DNA from: Actinomycetota bacterium
GTDB taxonomy: Bacteria; Actinomycetota; Acidimicrobiia; Acidimicrobiales; Ilumatobacteraceae
Length of the DNA: 7,621 nucleotides
NCBI GenBank assembly: GCA_005793785.1
Contig: SXPW01000051.1
Coordinates: 1-7,621, forward strand
Direction of reading: 5' to 3'
The notes below the pieces were generated by a model. The model did not search any database. It saw only the letters and a program-made list of their open reading frames with translations, and was not told the DNA's origin. Positions 1-6,372 of the stretch are shown piece by piece. Every line of letters begins with the position of its first letter. Positions within the stretch are counted from its first letter, which is position 1. The position numbers and the translations under genes are program-made.

Positions 1-180
1 AGTCACGACAGGTGGTTCCTCGATCGCATCGCCACGCACGTGTTGGCGTTCGAAGGAAACAGCCAGGTCCGGTGGTTCGAAGGCAACTTTCAGGACTACG
101 AGGCATGGCGCCGCAAGGAACTCGGCGTGGACGCCGAGCAGCCGCGACGACTGCGGTACAAGCCCCTCGTCCGCAAATGA
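1..180 (+). CDS. ettA: EttA, energy-dependent translational throttle ABC-F ATPase (3' end only)
   Basis: This is the last 59 codons of an ABC-F family ATPase; the 5' part lies outside the window. The visible piece opens with SHDRWFLDRIATHVLAFEG, the H-loop (switch histidine) of the second ABC domain and the strand after it. It continues with the VRWFEGNFQDYEAW segment and ends with a basic tail (LRYKPLVRK), an order typical of EttA rather than of ABC transporters. In characterised bacteria EttA binds the ribosomal E site and gates the first elongation steps according to the ATP/ADP ratio; this role is transferred from the family. The stop codon overlaps the start of the next gene in an ATGA junction, suggesting translational coupling. 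Uup or another ABC-F member is possible but fits this C-terminus less well. Confidence 0.88.
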   Translation, partial: SHDRWFLDRIATHVLAFEGNSQVRWFEGNFQDYEAWRRKELGVDAEQPRRLRYKPLVRK

Positions 181-500
181 GCAATCACGTCGCCACGCGA
201 ACGATTCGCGCCGCCTGCATCGTGTGCTTCGTCGGTGGAATCGCAGGAATGATCGTTGCGTCGCTGGCCGACAACAACATCGGTGCGGTCCTCACCGCGG
301 GAATCATCAGTGCGATTGCGGCAATCGTGCTCCTGTCGGTGAGCACGGTCACCGGTACTCGTCGTGCGCCGGAATTCGACGAAGCCGACGCAGAAATCAT
401 CGAACACGCCATCCAACGTTTGGTGAAGGACGGTTCCGACGAGTCTTCGGTTCGGGACGTCGTGCGTCGGGCAGTCGAGCTCGGACGACGCACCCGATGA
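177..500 (+). CDS. Small two-helix membrane protein of unknown function
   Basis: A 107-residue protein that I do not recognise. The ATG at 177 is chosen because it overlaps the ettA stop (ATGA) and gives a short polar N-terminus before the first hydrophobic helix; no good Shine-Dalgarno sequence precedes it, so reinitiation after ettA is likely. Two hydrophobic segments are visible, about residues 10-30 and 35-57, joined by a very short loop (ADNN), forming a helical hairpin. The remaining 50 residues are soluble and charged: an acidic stretch (EFDEADAEIIEH) and then a basic helix (VRDVVRRAVELGRRTR). The tight loop suggests both ends lie on the same side, probably the cytoplasm given the basic tail. 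No catalytic motif is visible. Its own stop overlaps the cysQ start by ATGA, so it is translated as part of this cluster. Confidence 0.75.
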   Translation: MSNHVATRTIRAACIVCFVGGIAGMIVASLADNNIGAVLTAGIISAIAAIVLLSVSTVTGTRRAPEFDEADAEIIEHAIQRLVKDGSDESSVRDVVRRAVELGRRTR

Positions 501-1300
501 CCGACGCGCGCGCGCCGCAGATTCCCGCACACCTGAACGACGCCGAACTCGCCACCCGACTGGCCCGAGAAACGGGCGAGCGACTCGTTCAAGTTCGCGA
601 ACAACTCGCGCGCGAAGGTGCGTCACCGTGGTACCTCATGGACGCAGGTGACGCACTCGCCCATCGATTCATCGTGGACACGCTGCATCGCGTACGACCA
701 ACCGATGCGGTGTTGTCCGAGGAGGGTGCCGACGATGCGGCACGACTTTCCGCCGAACGCGTCTGGATCGTCGACCCGCTCGACGGCACGTCGGAATTCG
801 GCGAGGACGGTCGCGACGATTGGGCGGTCCACATCGCATTGTGGGAACGATCGGCGGGAGTGCACGGCGACATCACGGCTGCAGCGGTCGCATTGCCGGC
901 GCTCGACATCACGCTGAGCACCTCGCCCCCTCCCCCGTCACCGCCGCGCACCGAACGCAACCCGCTGATGGTCGTCTCACGTTCACGTACTCCCGCCGTG
1001 GCCGCCGCCGTGGCACGAGAACTCGGCTACGACGGCGTGCGACTCGGTTCTGCCGGCGCCAAGGCAATGGCCGTGGTGCTCGGCCACGTCGACATCTACC
1101 TGCACGCCGGGGGTCAGTACCAATGGGACTCGGCGGCCCCGATCGGCGTAGCCCGTGCCGCCGGATTGCACACCAGCCGCATCGACGGAACGCCGATCGT
1201 CTACAACGATCGCGACACCTGGCTCCCGGATCTTCTCATTTGTCCGCCCCATCTCGCCGACGACATCCTGCGGGTAGTGCGCAACTTCACAGCCAACTAA
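497..1300 (+). CDS. cysQ: 3'(2'),5'-bisphosphate nucleotidase CysQ, inositol monophosphatase family
   Basis: A 267-residue Mg-dependent phosphatase closely resembling actinobacterial CysQ (remembered M. tuberculosis Rv2131c), with matching stretches such as DDWAVHIALW and SAGAKAMAVV. CysQ removes the 3' phosphate from PAP/PAPS in sulfate assimilation; some family members also act on inositol phosphates or fructose-1,6-bisphosphate. Family metal-site motifs are present in order: GD at 51-52, SEE at 74-76, WIVDPLDGTSEF at 90-101 (D93, D96, G97, T98) and WDSAAP at 210-215 (D211). A proline-rich loop (SPPPPSPP, about 143-150) separates the two halves of the fold. The start is the ATG that overlaps the preceding stop, and the N-terminus aligns with the family there. 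It is probably cytoplasmic, as no signal peptide is seen. No other sulfur gene lies in the window, so the pathway role rests on family resemblance. Confidence 0.9.
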   Translation: MTDARAPQIPAHLNDAELATRLARETGERLVQVREQLAREGASPWYLMDAGDALAHRFIVDTLHRVRPTDAVLSEEGADDAARLSAERVWIVDPLDGTSEFGEDGRDDWAVHIALWERSAGVHGDITAAAVALPALDITLSTSPPPPSPPRTERNPLMVVSRSRTPAVAAAVARELGYDGVRLGSAGAKAMAVVLGHVDIYLHAGGQYQWDSAAPIGVARAAGLHTSRIDGTPIVYNDRDTWLPDLLICPPHLADDILRVVRNFTAN

Positions 1301-1311
1301 CGCGCTGGGCA

Positions 1312-1350
1312 CACCCTCAACGTCACGATCATCGGCAGACTGCGAGGGTG
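1312..1350 (+). promoter_or_regulatory. Inverted repeat covering the ribosome binding site of the ABC1 kinase gene
   Basis: CACCCTC at 1312-1318 is exactly complementary to GAGGGTG at 1344-1350, with a 25-base loop. The right arm contains the Shine-Dalgarno-like GAGGG and an alternative GTG codon (1348), so in RNA the stem would hide the initiation region of the downstream gene. No T-run follows, so it does not look like a standard intrinsic terminator for cysQ. A regulatory role is inferred; a 7-bp match in a GC-rich gap could also be chance. Confidence 0.35.
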
Positions 1351-1351
1351 G
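1344..1351 (+). promoter_or_regulatory. Shine-Dalgarno deciding the GTG start of the ABC1 kinase
   Basis: GAGGGTGG lies five bases before the GTG at 1357, which is normal spacing for ribosome binding. The other in-frame GTG at 1348 falls inside this motif and has no purine-rich sequence at proper distance upstream. This favours 1357 over 1348 by three codons. Confidence 0.5.
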
Positions 1352-1356
1352 AATTC

Positions 1357-2952
1357 GTGCAGACCCCGCCTGCCGATCGTGAGTGGGGCGCGTTCAGCGA
1401 CACGCCACCGTGGGTCCTGCAACGCGAGTCGGTGCGCTGGCGTGGATTGGTCGAGGGTCTGCGCGAACAGGCTCGGAAAGAACTACCCGCCCTCCTTCGT
1501 CCTCCTCGCGTTCCACCGATTGGGCGCCTCATCGTCGTGGTCTTCCGGCTCGGTGTTGCACTCGGGCCGTGGTGGTGGAAGCGCCGTCGACACGCATACG
1601 CAACACCCGAGGCGTCTCGCGCGGACCTGTCGCTGCGCATGCGCCGTGCGATCGAGCGTCTCGGCTCCACGTACATCAAGTTGGCGCAGATCATCTCGAG
1701 TGGCGAGGGTCTCTTCCCCGTCGAACTCGTCGAAGAGTTCAAGCGTTGTCGCGACCAGGTGCCGGCGGAGTCGTTCGGCGACGTGCGCACGGTGGTGGAG
1801 GCCGATCTCGGTACGCGAATCGAGGACGTATTCACCACCTTCGCCGTCACTCCGATTGCGGCGGCATCGATCGCGCAAGTACACGCAGCAGTCCTGCGCA
1901 GCGGTGAGACGGTCGTCGTCAAGGTGCAGCGTCCCCGTGTGGGCGTGCTCGTTCGCAAGGACCTGAAGGTCATGGCGTGGCTGGCACCGTTCCTCGTCGG
2001 GCGAATCAAGATCGCCGCTCTTGCGAATCCGCCTGCATTGGTCGAACTGTTCGCCGAGACGATCGTCGAGGAACTCGACTTCCGGCTCGAGGCATCGAAC
2101 ATGCTCGACATCGCGAGCATTCTCGCCGACCTCAAACAAGATGGGTACGTCATCCCCCGCCCGCACCCCGAACTAGTGACGCGTCGTGTCATCGTCATGG
2201 AACGGCTCGATGGCTTCAAGTTCGACGACGTCGTCGGGATGAAGGATGCCGGTATCGACACCGAGGCCGTCATTCGCACCGGCATGGTGGCGTTCATGGA
2301 GGGTGCCCTCCTTTACGGCGTGTTCCATGGCGACCTGCACGGAGGCAACCTCTTCGTCATGCGCGACGGTCGCACCGCGCTGCTCGATTTTGGAATCGTC
2401 GGGCGGCTCACCGGCGTGCGTCGACTTGCGTTCCTCCGGCTCATGTTGTCGGCGACGACCAACGATGTGAAGGGCCAGATCACCGCACTGCGCGACCTCG
2501 GTGCCCTACCGATGGACACCGATCTGGACGCGGTCATCAAGGATCTCCGATTGGACCAGCCCACCATCGACCCCACGTCGTTGTCGGGTGAGGAACTCGT
2601 GAAGGAGGTGCAGCGCGTCGTGAAGGCGATGTTGGCCTACGGCGCGCGGATGCCGAAGGAGTTGATGCTCTACGTGAAGAACATGGTGTTCCTCGACGGT
2701 GCGATCGCACGGCTCGCACCGGACCTCGACCTGCTCGGCGAAATCGCCCAGATCTCGATGCTGTTCGCCCAACGTCACGGGGAGCGGCTCGGACGTGAAC
2801 TCGGTATCGACCACACGCAGGTGGAGATCAACCTCGACAGCGTGAAGGCTGGTTTGGGTGTGAGCAACGACACCGAGCGAATGACCTACCGCGACCTCCA
2901 GAAGCGACGCGAACTGATCCAGAAGCGGATGCGCGACCACGTCACCCGCTGA
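1357..2952 (+). CDS. ABC1/UbiB/ADCK-family atypical kinase-like protein
   Basis: A 531-residue member of the ABC1 (UbiB, COQ8/ADCK) family, whose characterised members are ATP-binding proteins supporting quinone or lipid metabolism at membranes. Motifs in order: LGSTYIKLAQ, the KxGQ region (K108, Q111); the alanine-rich nucleotide loop AAAS (168-171); VVVKVQRP with the ATP-site lysine K189; EELDF (238-242); HGDLHGGN (H324-N331, catalytic-type D326); and LLDFGIVG with metal-binding-type D344. The kinase core therefore looks intact. The glycine of KxGQ is alanine here. A hydrophobic stretch (about 55-74) precedes the core and may contact the membrane; no C-terminal transmembrane helix is evident. 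The GTG at 1357 is chosen for its Shine-Dalgarno sequence; 1348 is the alternative. Because actinobacteria normally use menaquinone, I do not call it ubiB. Confidence 0.9.
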   Translation: MQTPPADREWGAFSDTPPWVLQRESVRWRGLVEGLREQARKELPALLRPPRVPPIGRLIVVVFRLGVALGPWWWKRRRHAYATPEASRADLSLRMRRAIERLGSTYIKLAQIISSGEGLFPVELVEEFKRCRDQVPAESFGDVRTVVEADLGTRIEDVFTTFAVTPIAAASIAQVHAAVLRSGETVVVKVQRPRVGVLVRKDLKVMAWLAPFLVGRIKIAALANPPALVELFAETIVEELDFRLEASNMLDIASILADLKQDGYVIPRPHPELVTRRVIVMERLDGFKFDDVVGMKDAGIDTEAVIRTGMVAFMEGALLYGVFHGDLHGGNLFVMRDGRTALLDFGIVGRLTGVRRLAFLRLMLSATTNDVKGQITALRDLGALPMDTDLDAVIKDLRLDQPTIDPTSLSGEELVKEVQRVVKAMLAYGARMPKELMLYVKNMVFLDGAIARLAPDLDLLGEIAQISMLFAQRHGERLGRELGIDHTQVEINLDSVKAGLGVSNDTERMTYRDLQKRRELIQKRMRDHVTR

Positions 2953-3010
2953 ATCACGGTTCGTGGGCGCACCCCGCCTTACATCCTGCGGGATTTGACA
3001 GTATTGACGA

Positions 3011-3670
3011 ATGCGTCTCGTCATCGCCCGCTGCACGGTGCAGTACGTGGGCCGACTCGAAGCGACCTTGCCCGAGGCGACGCGTCTCATCATGGTGAAG
3101 AACGACGGCTGCGTGGCGATCCACGCCGACGGCGGTGCCTACAAGCCGCTCAACTGGATGAACGCACCGAACGAGATCCGAGAATTCGCCGACCGTTGGG
3201 AAATCACCAATCCGAAGGATGAGCGACTCACCATCACGATGCTCGAGGTACTGAGCGACTCCGCACACGATCTCGGTGAGGACCCGGGACTCTCGAAGGA
3301 TGGCGTCGAGTCGCACCTGCAAGAACTGTTGGCCGCCGACCCGAACGTCATCGAGGACGGGCTCACGCTGATCTCCCGGGAGTACCCCACCGCGATCGGA
3401 CCTGTCGATCTCTTGTGCCGGGCGTCCGACGGCACCACCGTGGCGATCGAGATCAAACGTCGCGGAGAGATCGATGGCGTCGAACAACTCGGTCGGTACC
3501 TCGAATACCTCCGCACCGACTCCTCGCTCGGCGTCCTTCGTGGCATCTTCGTTGCGCAGGTCATCAAACCGCAGGCGCGCACGCTCGCCGAGACACGCGG
3601 ACTTGCATGGAAGGAAGTCGACTACGACGAACTACGCGGGCGTCGCGTGGACGAATTGAGGCTCTTTTGA
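3011..3670 (+). CDS. nucS: Mismatch-specific endonuclease NucS/EndoMS
   Basis: A 219-residue endonuclease of the NucS family, which cuts both strands at mismatched DNA and provides mismatch repair in Actinobacteria lacking MutS/MutL. The N-terminal DNA-binding half carries the family start MRLVIARCTV, YVGRL and AYKPLNWM (43-50). The C-terminal nuclease half has GPVDLLCR (D133) and VAIEIKRRGEIDGVEQL (E147, K149). Spacing of D, E and K matches the RecB-like catalytic triad of Pyrococcus abyssi NucS (D160/E174/K176), and the QLxRY motif follows at 159-163. The protein ends in DELRLF; the remembered mycobacterial protein ends in a similar RLF, and the tail resembles a bacterial sliding-clamp-binding peptide. 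The start agrees with the family N-terminus, but no clear Shine-Dalgarno sequence precedes it. The 3' end overlaps the GNAT gene. Confidence 0.95.
   Translation: MRLVIARCTVQYVGRLEATLPEATRLIMVKNDGCVAIHADGGAYKPLNWMNAPNEIREFADRWEITNPKDERLTITMLEVLSDSAHDLGEDPGLSKDGVESHLQELLAADPNVIEDGLTLISREYPTAIGPVDLLCRASDGTTVAIEIKRRGEIDGVEQLGRYLEYLRTDSSLGVLRGIFVAQVIKPQARTLAETRGLAWKEVDYDELRGRRVDELRLF
3658..3661 (+). promoter_or_regulatory. Shine-Dalgarno supporting the TTG start of the GNAT gene
   Basis: GAGG sits five bases upstream of TTG 3667, within the last codons of nucS. This spacing, plus the match of the resulting N-terminus to the usual beginning of a GNAT domain, favours TTG 3667 over the first in-frame ATG at 3718. 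Confidence 0.55.
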
Positions 3671-4158
3671 ACCTGATTCGTGAACTGTCTTCGAGCGACT
3701 TCGACGAGGTGCTTCGGATGAACAACGAGAACGTCCCCGCCGTGTCGTACATCGAGATCGACGAATTGATGAAGGACCTCCGTCTCGCCAAACATGCGTT
3801 GGTCGTCGGTGGAGAGACGGTCCGCGGCTTTTGTACCACTTTCTCCAGCGGCATCGAGGAGGACCTCGGCGTCAATTACGCGTGGTTCTCTGCGCGATAT
3901 CCCGACTTCGTCTATCTCGATCGGGTGGTCATCGACGCCCCGTACCGCTCGCAACGGCTCGGCGAGGCGCTGTACCGCGAGGTGGAGCATCGAATCCTCG
4001 CGGAGGGTGCGACATCACTCTTCACTTGCGAGGTGAATCTCCAACCACGCAACGAGGGCTCACTGCGATTCCATGCGCGACTCGGATTCGAACAAGTCGG
4101 CGAGCAGGAATCCAAGCCCGGACTCGTCGTTGCGATGCTGGCCAAGCGGCTGCGCTGA
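3667..4158 (+). CDS. GNAT-family N-acetyltransferase
   Basis: A 163-residue single-domain GCN5-related acetyltransferase, which would transfer an acetyl group from acetyl-CoA to an amine; the substrate cannot be told from sequence. The first strand and helix are LIRELSSSDFDEVLRMNNENVPAVS. Motif A is VYLDRVVIDAPYRSQRLGEALY, whose RSQRLGEA (94-101) fits the R/QxxGxG/A pyrophosphate-binding loop with alanine in the last position. Motif B is visible as N129, S132, FH (135-136) and GFE (140-142). It resembles the COG3818-type predicted acetyltransferases. The TTG at 3667 overlaps the nucS stop; starting at ATG 3718 would remove the first strand and helix, so it is less likely. The overlap implies co-translation with nucS. 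A functional link to mismatch repair is possible but unproven. Confidence 0.83.
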   Translation: MNLIRELSSSDFDEVLRMNNENVPAVSYIEIDELMKDLRLAKHALVVGGETVRGFCTTFSSGIEEDLGVNYAWFSARYPDFVYLDRVVIDAPYRSQRLGEALYREVEHRILAEGATSLFTCEVNLQPRNEGSLRFHARLGFEQVGEQESKPGLVVAMLAKRLR

Positions 4159-4186
4159 GTCGTGGCGAGCGCCGACTACTTCTTTT
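4159..4186 (+). terminator. Weak terminator-like hairpin after the GNAT gene
   Basis: Directly after the GNAT stop, GTC and GGC can pair with GCC and GAC (4159-4176) around a GAGC loop with a two-base bulge. T-rich TACTTCTTTT follows at 4177-4186. The T-run overlaps the final codons of the convergent dehydrogenase gene. The stem is short and imperfect, so this is tentative. Confidence 0.25.
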
Positions 4187-5099
4187 GTGGCTGTGGCCAA
4201 CTCCCCGGACGACCATCCATACCGGAATTGACCCGGGCCTTGCCGAGCAGTTCCTCGACGATCGGGCCGAGTCGCGTGGGGTCGTCGACCGGATCGTGCG
4301 AAGGACCGCGCGTCCAGCCTTCGGCGATCGCAAAGGTGCGACCGCTGGCCTCGAATACCCGCCCGGTGACGTCCTTGCTTTCGGCCGATGCCAACCACGT
4401 GACGATCGGTGCGATCCATCGTGGTGATTGCGCCTCACGCTCCTCATCGGTGGGGGGCGTCGGTTGGAGGTTCTCGGTCATTCGCGTGAGCGCAACCGGT
4501 GCGACCGCGTTGACGGTGACACCGTAGCGAGCAAGTTCGAGGGCGGTGATCACCGTGAATGCGGCGATACCCGCCTTCGCCGCGCCGTAGTTGGATTGAC
4601 CGACGTTGCCGTAGAGACCGGAGACCGACGTGGTGTTGATGATGCGCCCATCGACCGGCTTGCCGGCCTTGGATTGATCGCGCCAATACGCGGCGGCGAA
4701 GCGTGACGGAGCGAAGGTTCTCTTCAGGTGCACCTTGATGACCGCGTCCCACTCGGCTTCACTCATGTTGGCCATCATGCGATCGCGCAGGATGCCGGAG
4801 TTGTTCACCACACCATGCAGATCGCCGAAGGTGTCGACGGCGATCTTGATCAATCGCTCCGCCCCATCGAACGACGAAATGTCGTCGCCATTGGAAATCG
4901 CCTTGCCACCCATCGCCTCGATCTCCTTCACCACCTGGGCCGCCGGCGAAGCATCGCCGCCGCTTCCATCGACGCCGGCACCGAGGTCGTTCACGACCAC
5001 GTGCGCTCCATGGCGCGCCAGGCTGAGCGCGTGCTCACGACCGATTCCTCGTCCTGCACCAGTGACGACTACCACTCGTCCTTCACACAATTTGGCCAT
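4176..5099 (-). CDS. SDR oxidoreductase, MFE-2-type (3R)-hydroxyacyl-CoA dehydrogenase-like
   Basis: A 307-residue short-chain dehydrogenase. The cofactor loop is TGAGRGIG (13-20), and VVVNDLG puts D38 at the end of the second strand, favouring NAD(H) over NADP(H). NNSG is at 99-102, and the catalytic residues are S158, Y171 and K175 (TTSVSGLYGNVGQSNYGAAK). NDLG, GILRD, SGLYGNVGQ, TRMT and RWIAPIVTWL match the dehydrogenase domain of peroxisomal multifunctional enzyme type 2 (HSD17B4), suggesting oxidation of 3-hydroxyacyl-CoA or a steroid-like alcohol. H124 sits where many SDRs have the fourth catalytic asparagine; MFE-2 also has VHL there. The tail beyond residue 260 is probably family-typical. 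ATG 5099 has a good ribosome binding site, so the longer frame reaching 5147 is not used. It is convergent with the GNAT gene and divergent from the next flavoenzyme. A broader FabG-like role cannot be excluded. Confidence 0.87.
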   Translation of the reverse strand: MAKLCEGRVVVVTGAGRGIGREHALSLARHGAHVVVNDLGAGVDGSGGDASPAAQVVKEIEAMGGKAISNGDDISSFDGAERLIKIAVDTFGDLHGVVNNSGILRDRMMANMSEAEWDAVIKVHLKRTFAPSRFAAAYWRDQSKAGKPVDGRIINTTSVSGLYGNVGQSNYGAAKAGIAAFTVITALELARYGVTVNAVAPVALTRMTENLQPTPPTDEEREAQSPRWIAPIVTWLASAESKDVTGRVFEASGRTFAIAEGWTRGPSHDPVDDPTRLGPIVEELLGKARVNSGMDGRPGSWPQPQKK

Positions 5100-5163
5100 G
5101 ATCGTTCCTTTCCCGACGTCATCGTCGGCTGTCCAACGCTGACGCAATCTAGTCTCTTCGCGC
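5100..5163. promoter_or_regulatory. Divergent intergenic region, likely holding promoters for both directions
   Basis: This 64-base gap separates two divergent starts, so it, or the adjoining 5' coding ends, must carry both promoters. The only candidate elements I see are weak: TAGATT on the leftward strand (5146-5151) and TAGTCT on the rightward strand (5150-5155). Each fits a relaxed TAnnnT -10 pattern, and they overlap. Neither has a convincing -35 box. Confidence 0.3.
5106..5113 (-). promoter_or_regulatory. Shine-Dalgarno of the SDR gene
   Basis: The leftward strand reads GGAAAGGA six bases before the ATG at 5099. It is the clearest ribosome binding site in the window and fixes this start over the more upstream in-frame ATG at 5147. 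Confidence 0.65.
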
Positions 5164-6363
5164 GTGGCGAGTCACACCGACGTCCTCATCGTTGGTGCCG
5201 GACCAGCCGGTGTCGCGGCCGCACTCACCGCTCGGCGAAACGGGCTCGCGGTCTGCGTCATCGACAAGGCGACGTTCCCGAGGGACAAGTGTTGCGGTGA
5301 CGGACTCACGACGGGAGCACTGCGACTCCTCGACACTCTCGGGCTGCGCCCCGAAACCGTGCCCAGTTGGAGGACCTGTCGAGACGTGACGCTTCGTTCT
5401 CCCTCGGGACGGCTGGTGGATCTCCAACTTCCCGGTAAGGGCCAGTTCGCAGCCATCGCATCCCGGTTCGATCTCGATGCCGCACTCGTACGCCACGCTC
5501 GTGCACACCACGTCGACGTTCGTGACGGAATCGGTTTCGTCGGCATCGAACGCGCGACTGGCGACGACGCCTCCCGGGCACACCGCGTCACCACGACCGA
5601 CGGCGAGATTGACGCCCGGGTCGTCATCGCCGCGGATGGCATGTGGTCACCCGTGCGCAAGGCATTGGAACCGGATCGCGAGCCGTACCTCGGCGAGTGG
5701 CACGCATTGCGACAATATGCAACGAACGTCTCCGGAACAGCGAGTCGACGACTATACGTGTGGTTCGAACCCGATCTCCTGCCGGGCTATGCCTGGTCGT
5801 TCCCGCTCGCTGACGGTCGCGTGAACCTGGGTTTCGGCATCCTGCGTGGCGCGACGCAGAAAGTGGGAGACATGAAGTCGCTCTGGCGGGACGTGCTGCA
5901 ACGCGAGCACGTGCGGGACGCCCTGGGCGACGGTGCAAACATCGACGACAAGGTGAGCGCCTGGCCGATTCCTGCACGCGTCACATCGTCCGCATTGTCC
6001 ATCGACGGAGTGCTCTTCGTCGGCGACGCCGCTCGCGCCACCGACGTGCTCACGGGAGAAGGAATCGGTCAGGCGCTGCTCTCGGGGATGCTGGCCGGCG
6101 GTGCCGCGTCGCAAGCGGAGCCGGCCTCGGCGTACCGCCACGCGATGCGACGACACTTCTTTGCCGACCACCGCATGTCGGCGGTACTCGGGCGGATACT
6201 TTCCAACGAGTTCTTGGCGCGCGGTGCCCTGCGAGTCGTCGACGGCGGTGCATGGCGAAGGGAGAAATTCGCGCGTTGGATGTTCGAGGACGAACCGCGC
6301 GCCAGCGCATTCACGCCTCGGCGATGGCACCGCGACTACTTGTCGCTGCCCGGCGCCTACTAA
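5164..6363 (+). CDS. Geranylgeranyl-reductase-family FAD oxidoreductase (MenJ-like)
   Basis: A 399-residue FAD-dependent enzyme of the geranylgeranyl reductase family, whose members hydrogenate isoprenoid double bonds, for example in archaeal lipids, chlorophyll side chains or the menaquinone tail (mycobacterial MenJ). It begins with the FAD-binding GAGPAG (11-16) and D34 at the end of the second strand. The family signature follows as FPRDKCCGDGLTTGAL, with C43, C44 and GDG (45-47); the first cysteine replaces the commoner proline. The substrate-domain motif PGYAWSFPL precedes RVNLGFG, and the second FAD motif is VLFVGDAARATDVLTGEGIGQAL. Actinobacteria generally contain menaquinone, so action on its tail is plausible but inferred; another isoprenoid or a halogenase-like relative is possible. 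The GTG at 5164 is the family-consistent start but lacks a Shine-Dalgarno sequence. The next gene begins nine bases after the stop, suggesting an operon. Confidence 0.87.
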   Translation: MASHTDVLIVGAGPAGVAAALTARRNGLAVCVIDKATFPRDKCCGDGLTTGALRLLDTLGLRPETVPSWRTCRDVTLRSPSGRLVDLQLPGKGQFAAIASRFDLDAALVRHARAHHVDVRDGIGFVGIERATGDDASRAHRVTTTDGEIDARVVIAADGMWSPVRKALEPDREPYLGEWHALRQYATNVSGTASRRLYVWFEPDLLPGYAWSFPLADGRVNLGFGILRGATQKVGDMKSLWRDVLQREHVRDALGDGANIDDKVSAWPIPARVTSSALSIDGVLFVGDAARATDVLTGEGIGQALLSGMLAGGAASQAEPASAYRHAMRRHFFADHRMSAVLGRILSNEFLARGALRVVDGGAWRREKFARWMFEDEPRASAFTPRRWHRDYLSLPGAY

Positions 6364-6372
6364 TCTCGCCAC

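Noticed and set aside
820..1356. N-terminal extension of the kinase frame back into cysQ
   Set aside because: The translated stretch is Arg/His-rich shadow sequence antiphase to cysQ; family similarity begins after the GTG starts at 1348/1357.
2983..2994. Palindrome-like ATCC-TGCG-GGAT between the kinase and nucS
   Set aside because: Only a 4-bp stem; too short to support an operator or terminator without comparative data.
2995..3000. Perfect TTGACA resembling a -35 box just before nucS
   Set aside because: A -10 box at normal spacing would fall inside the nucS coding region (3018-3023, TCGTCA), does not match, and the family start at 3011 would be lost.
2995..3008. Direct repeat TTGAC with 9-base period before nucS
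   Set aside because: Two copies of five bases are expected by chance at this scale; no third copy or known binding site.
5100..5147. Longer start (ATG at 5147) for the leftward dehydrogenase
   Set aside because: The ATG at 5099 has a strong GGAAAGGA site and gives the standard SDR N-terminus; the extension would consume the divergent promoter region.
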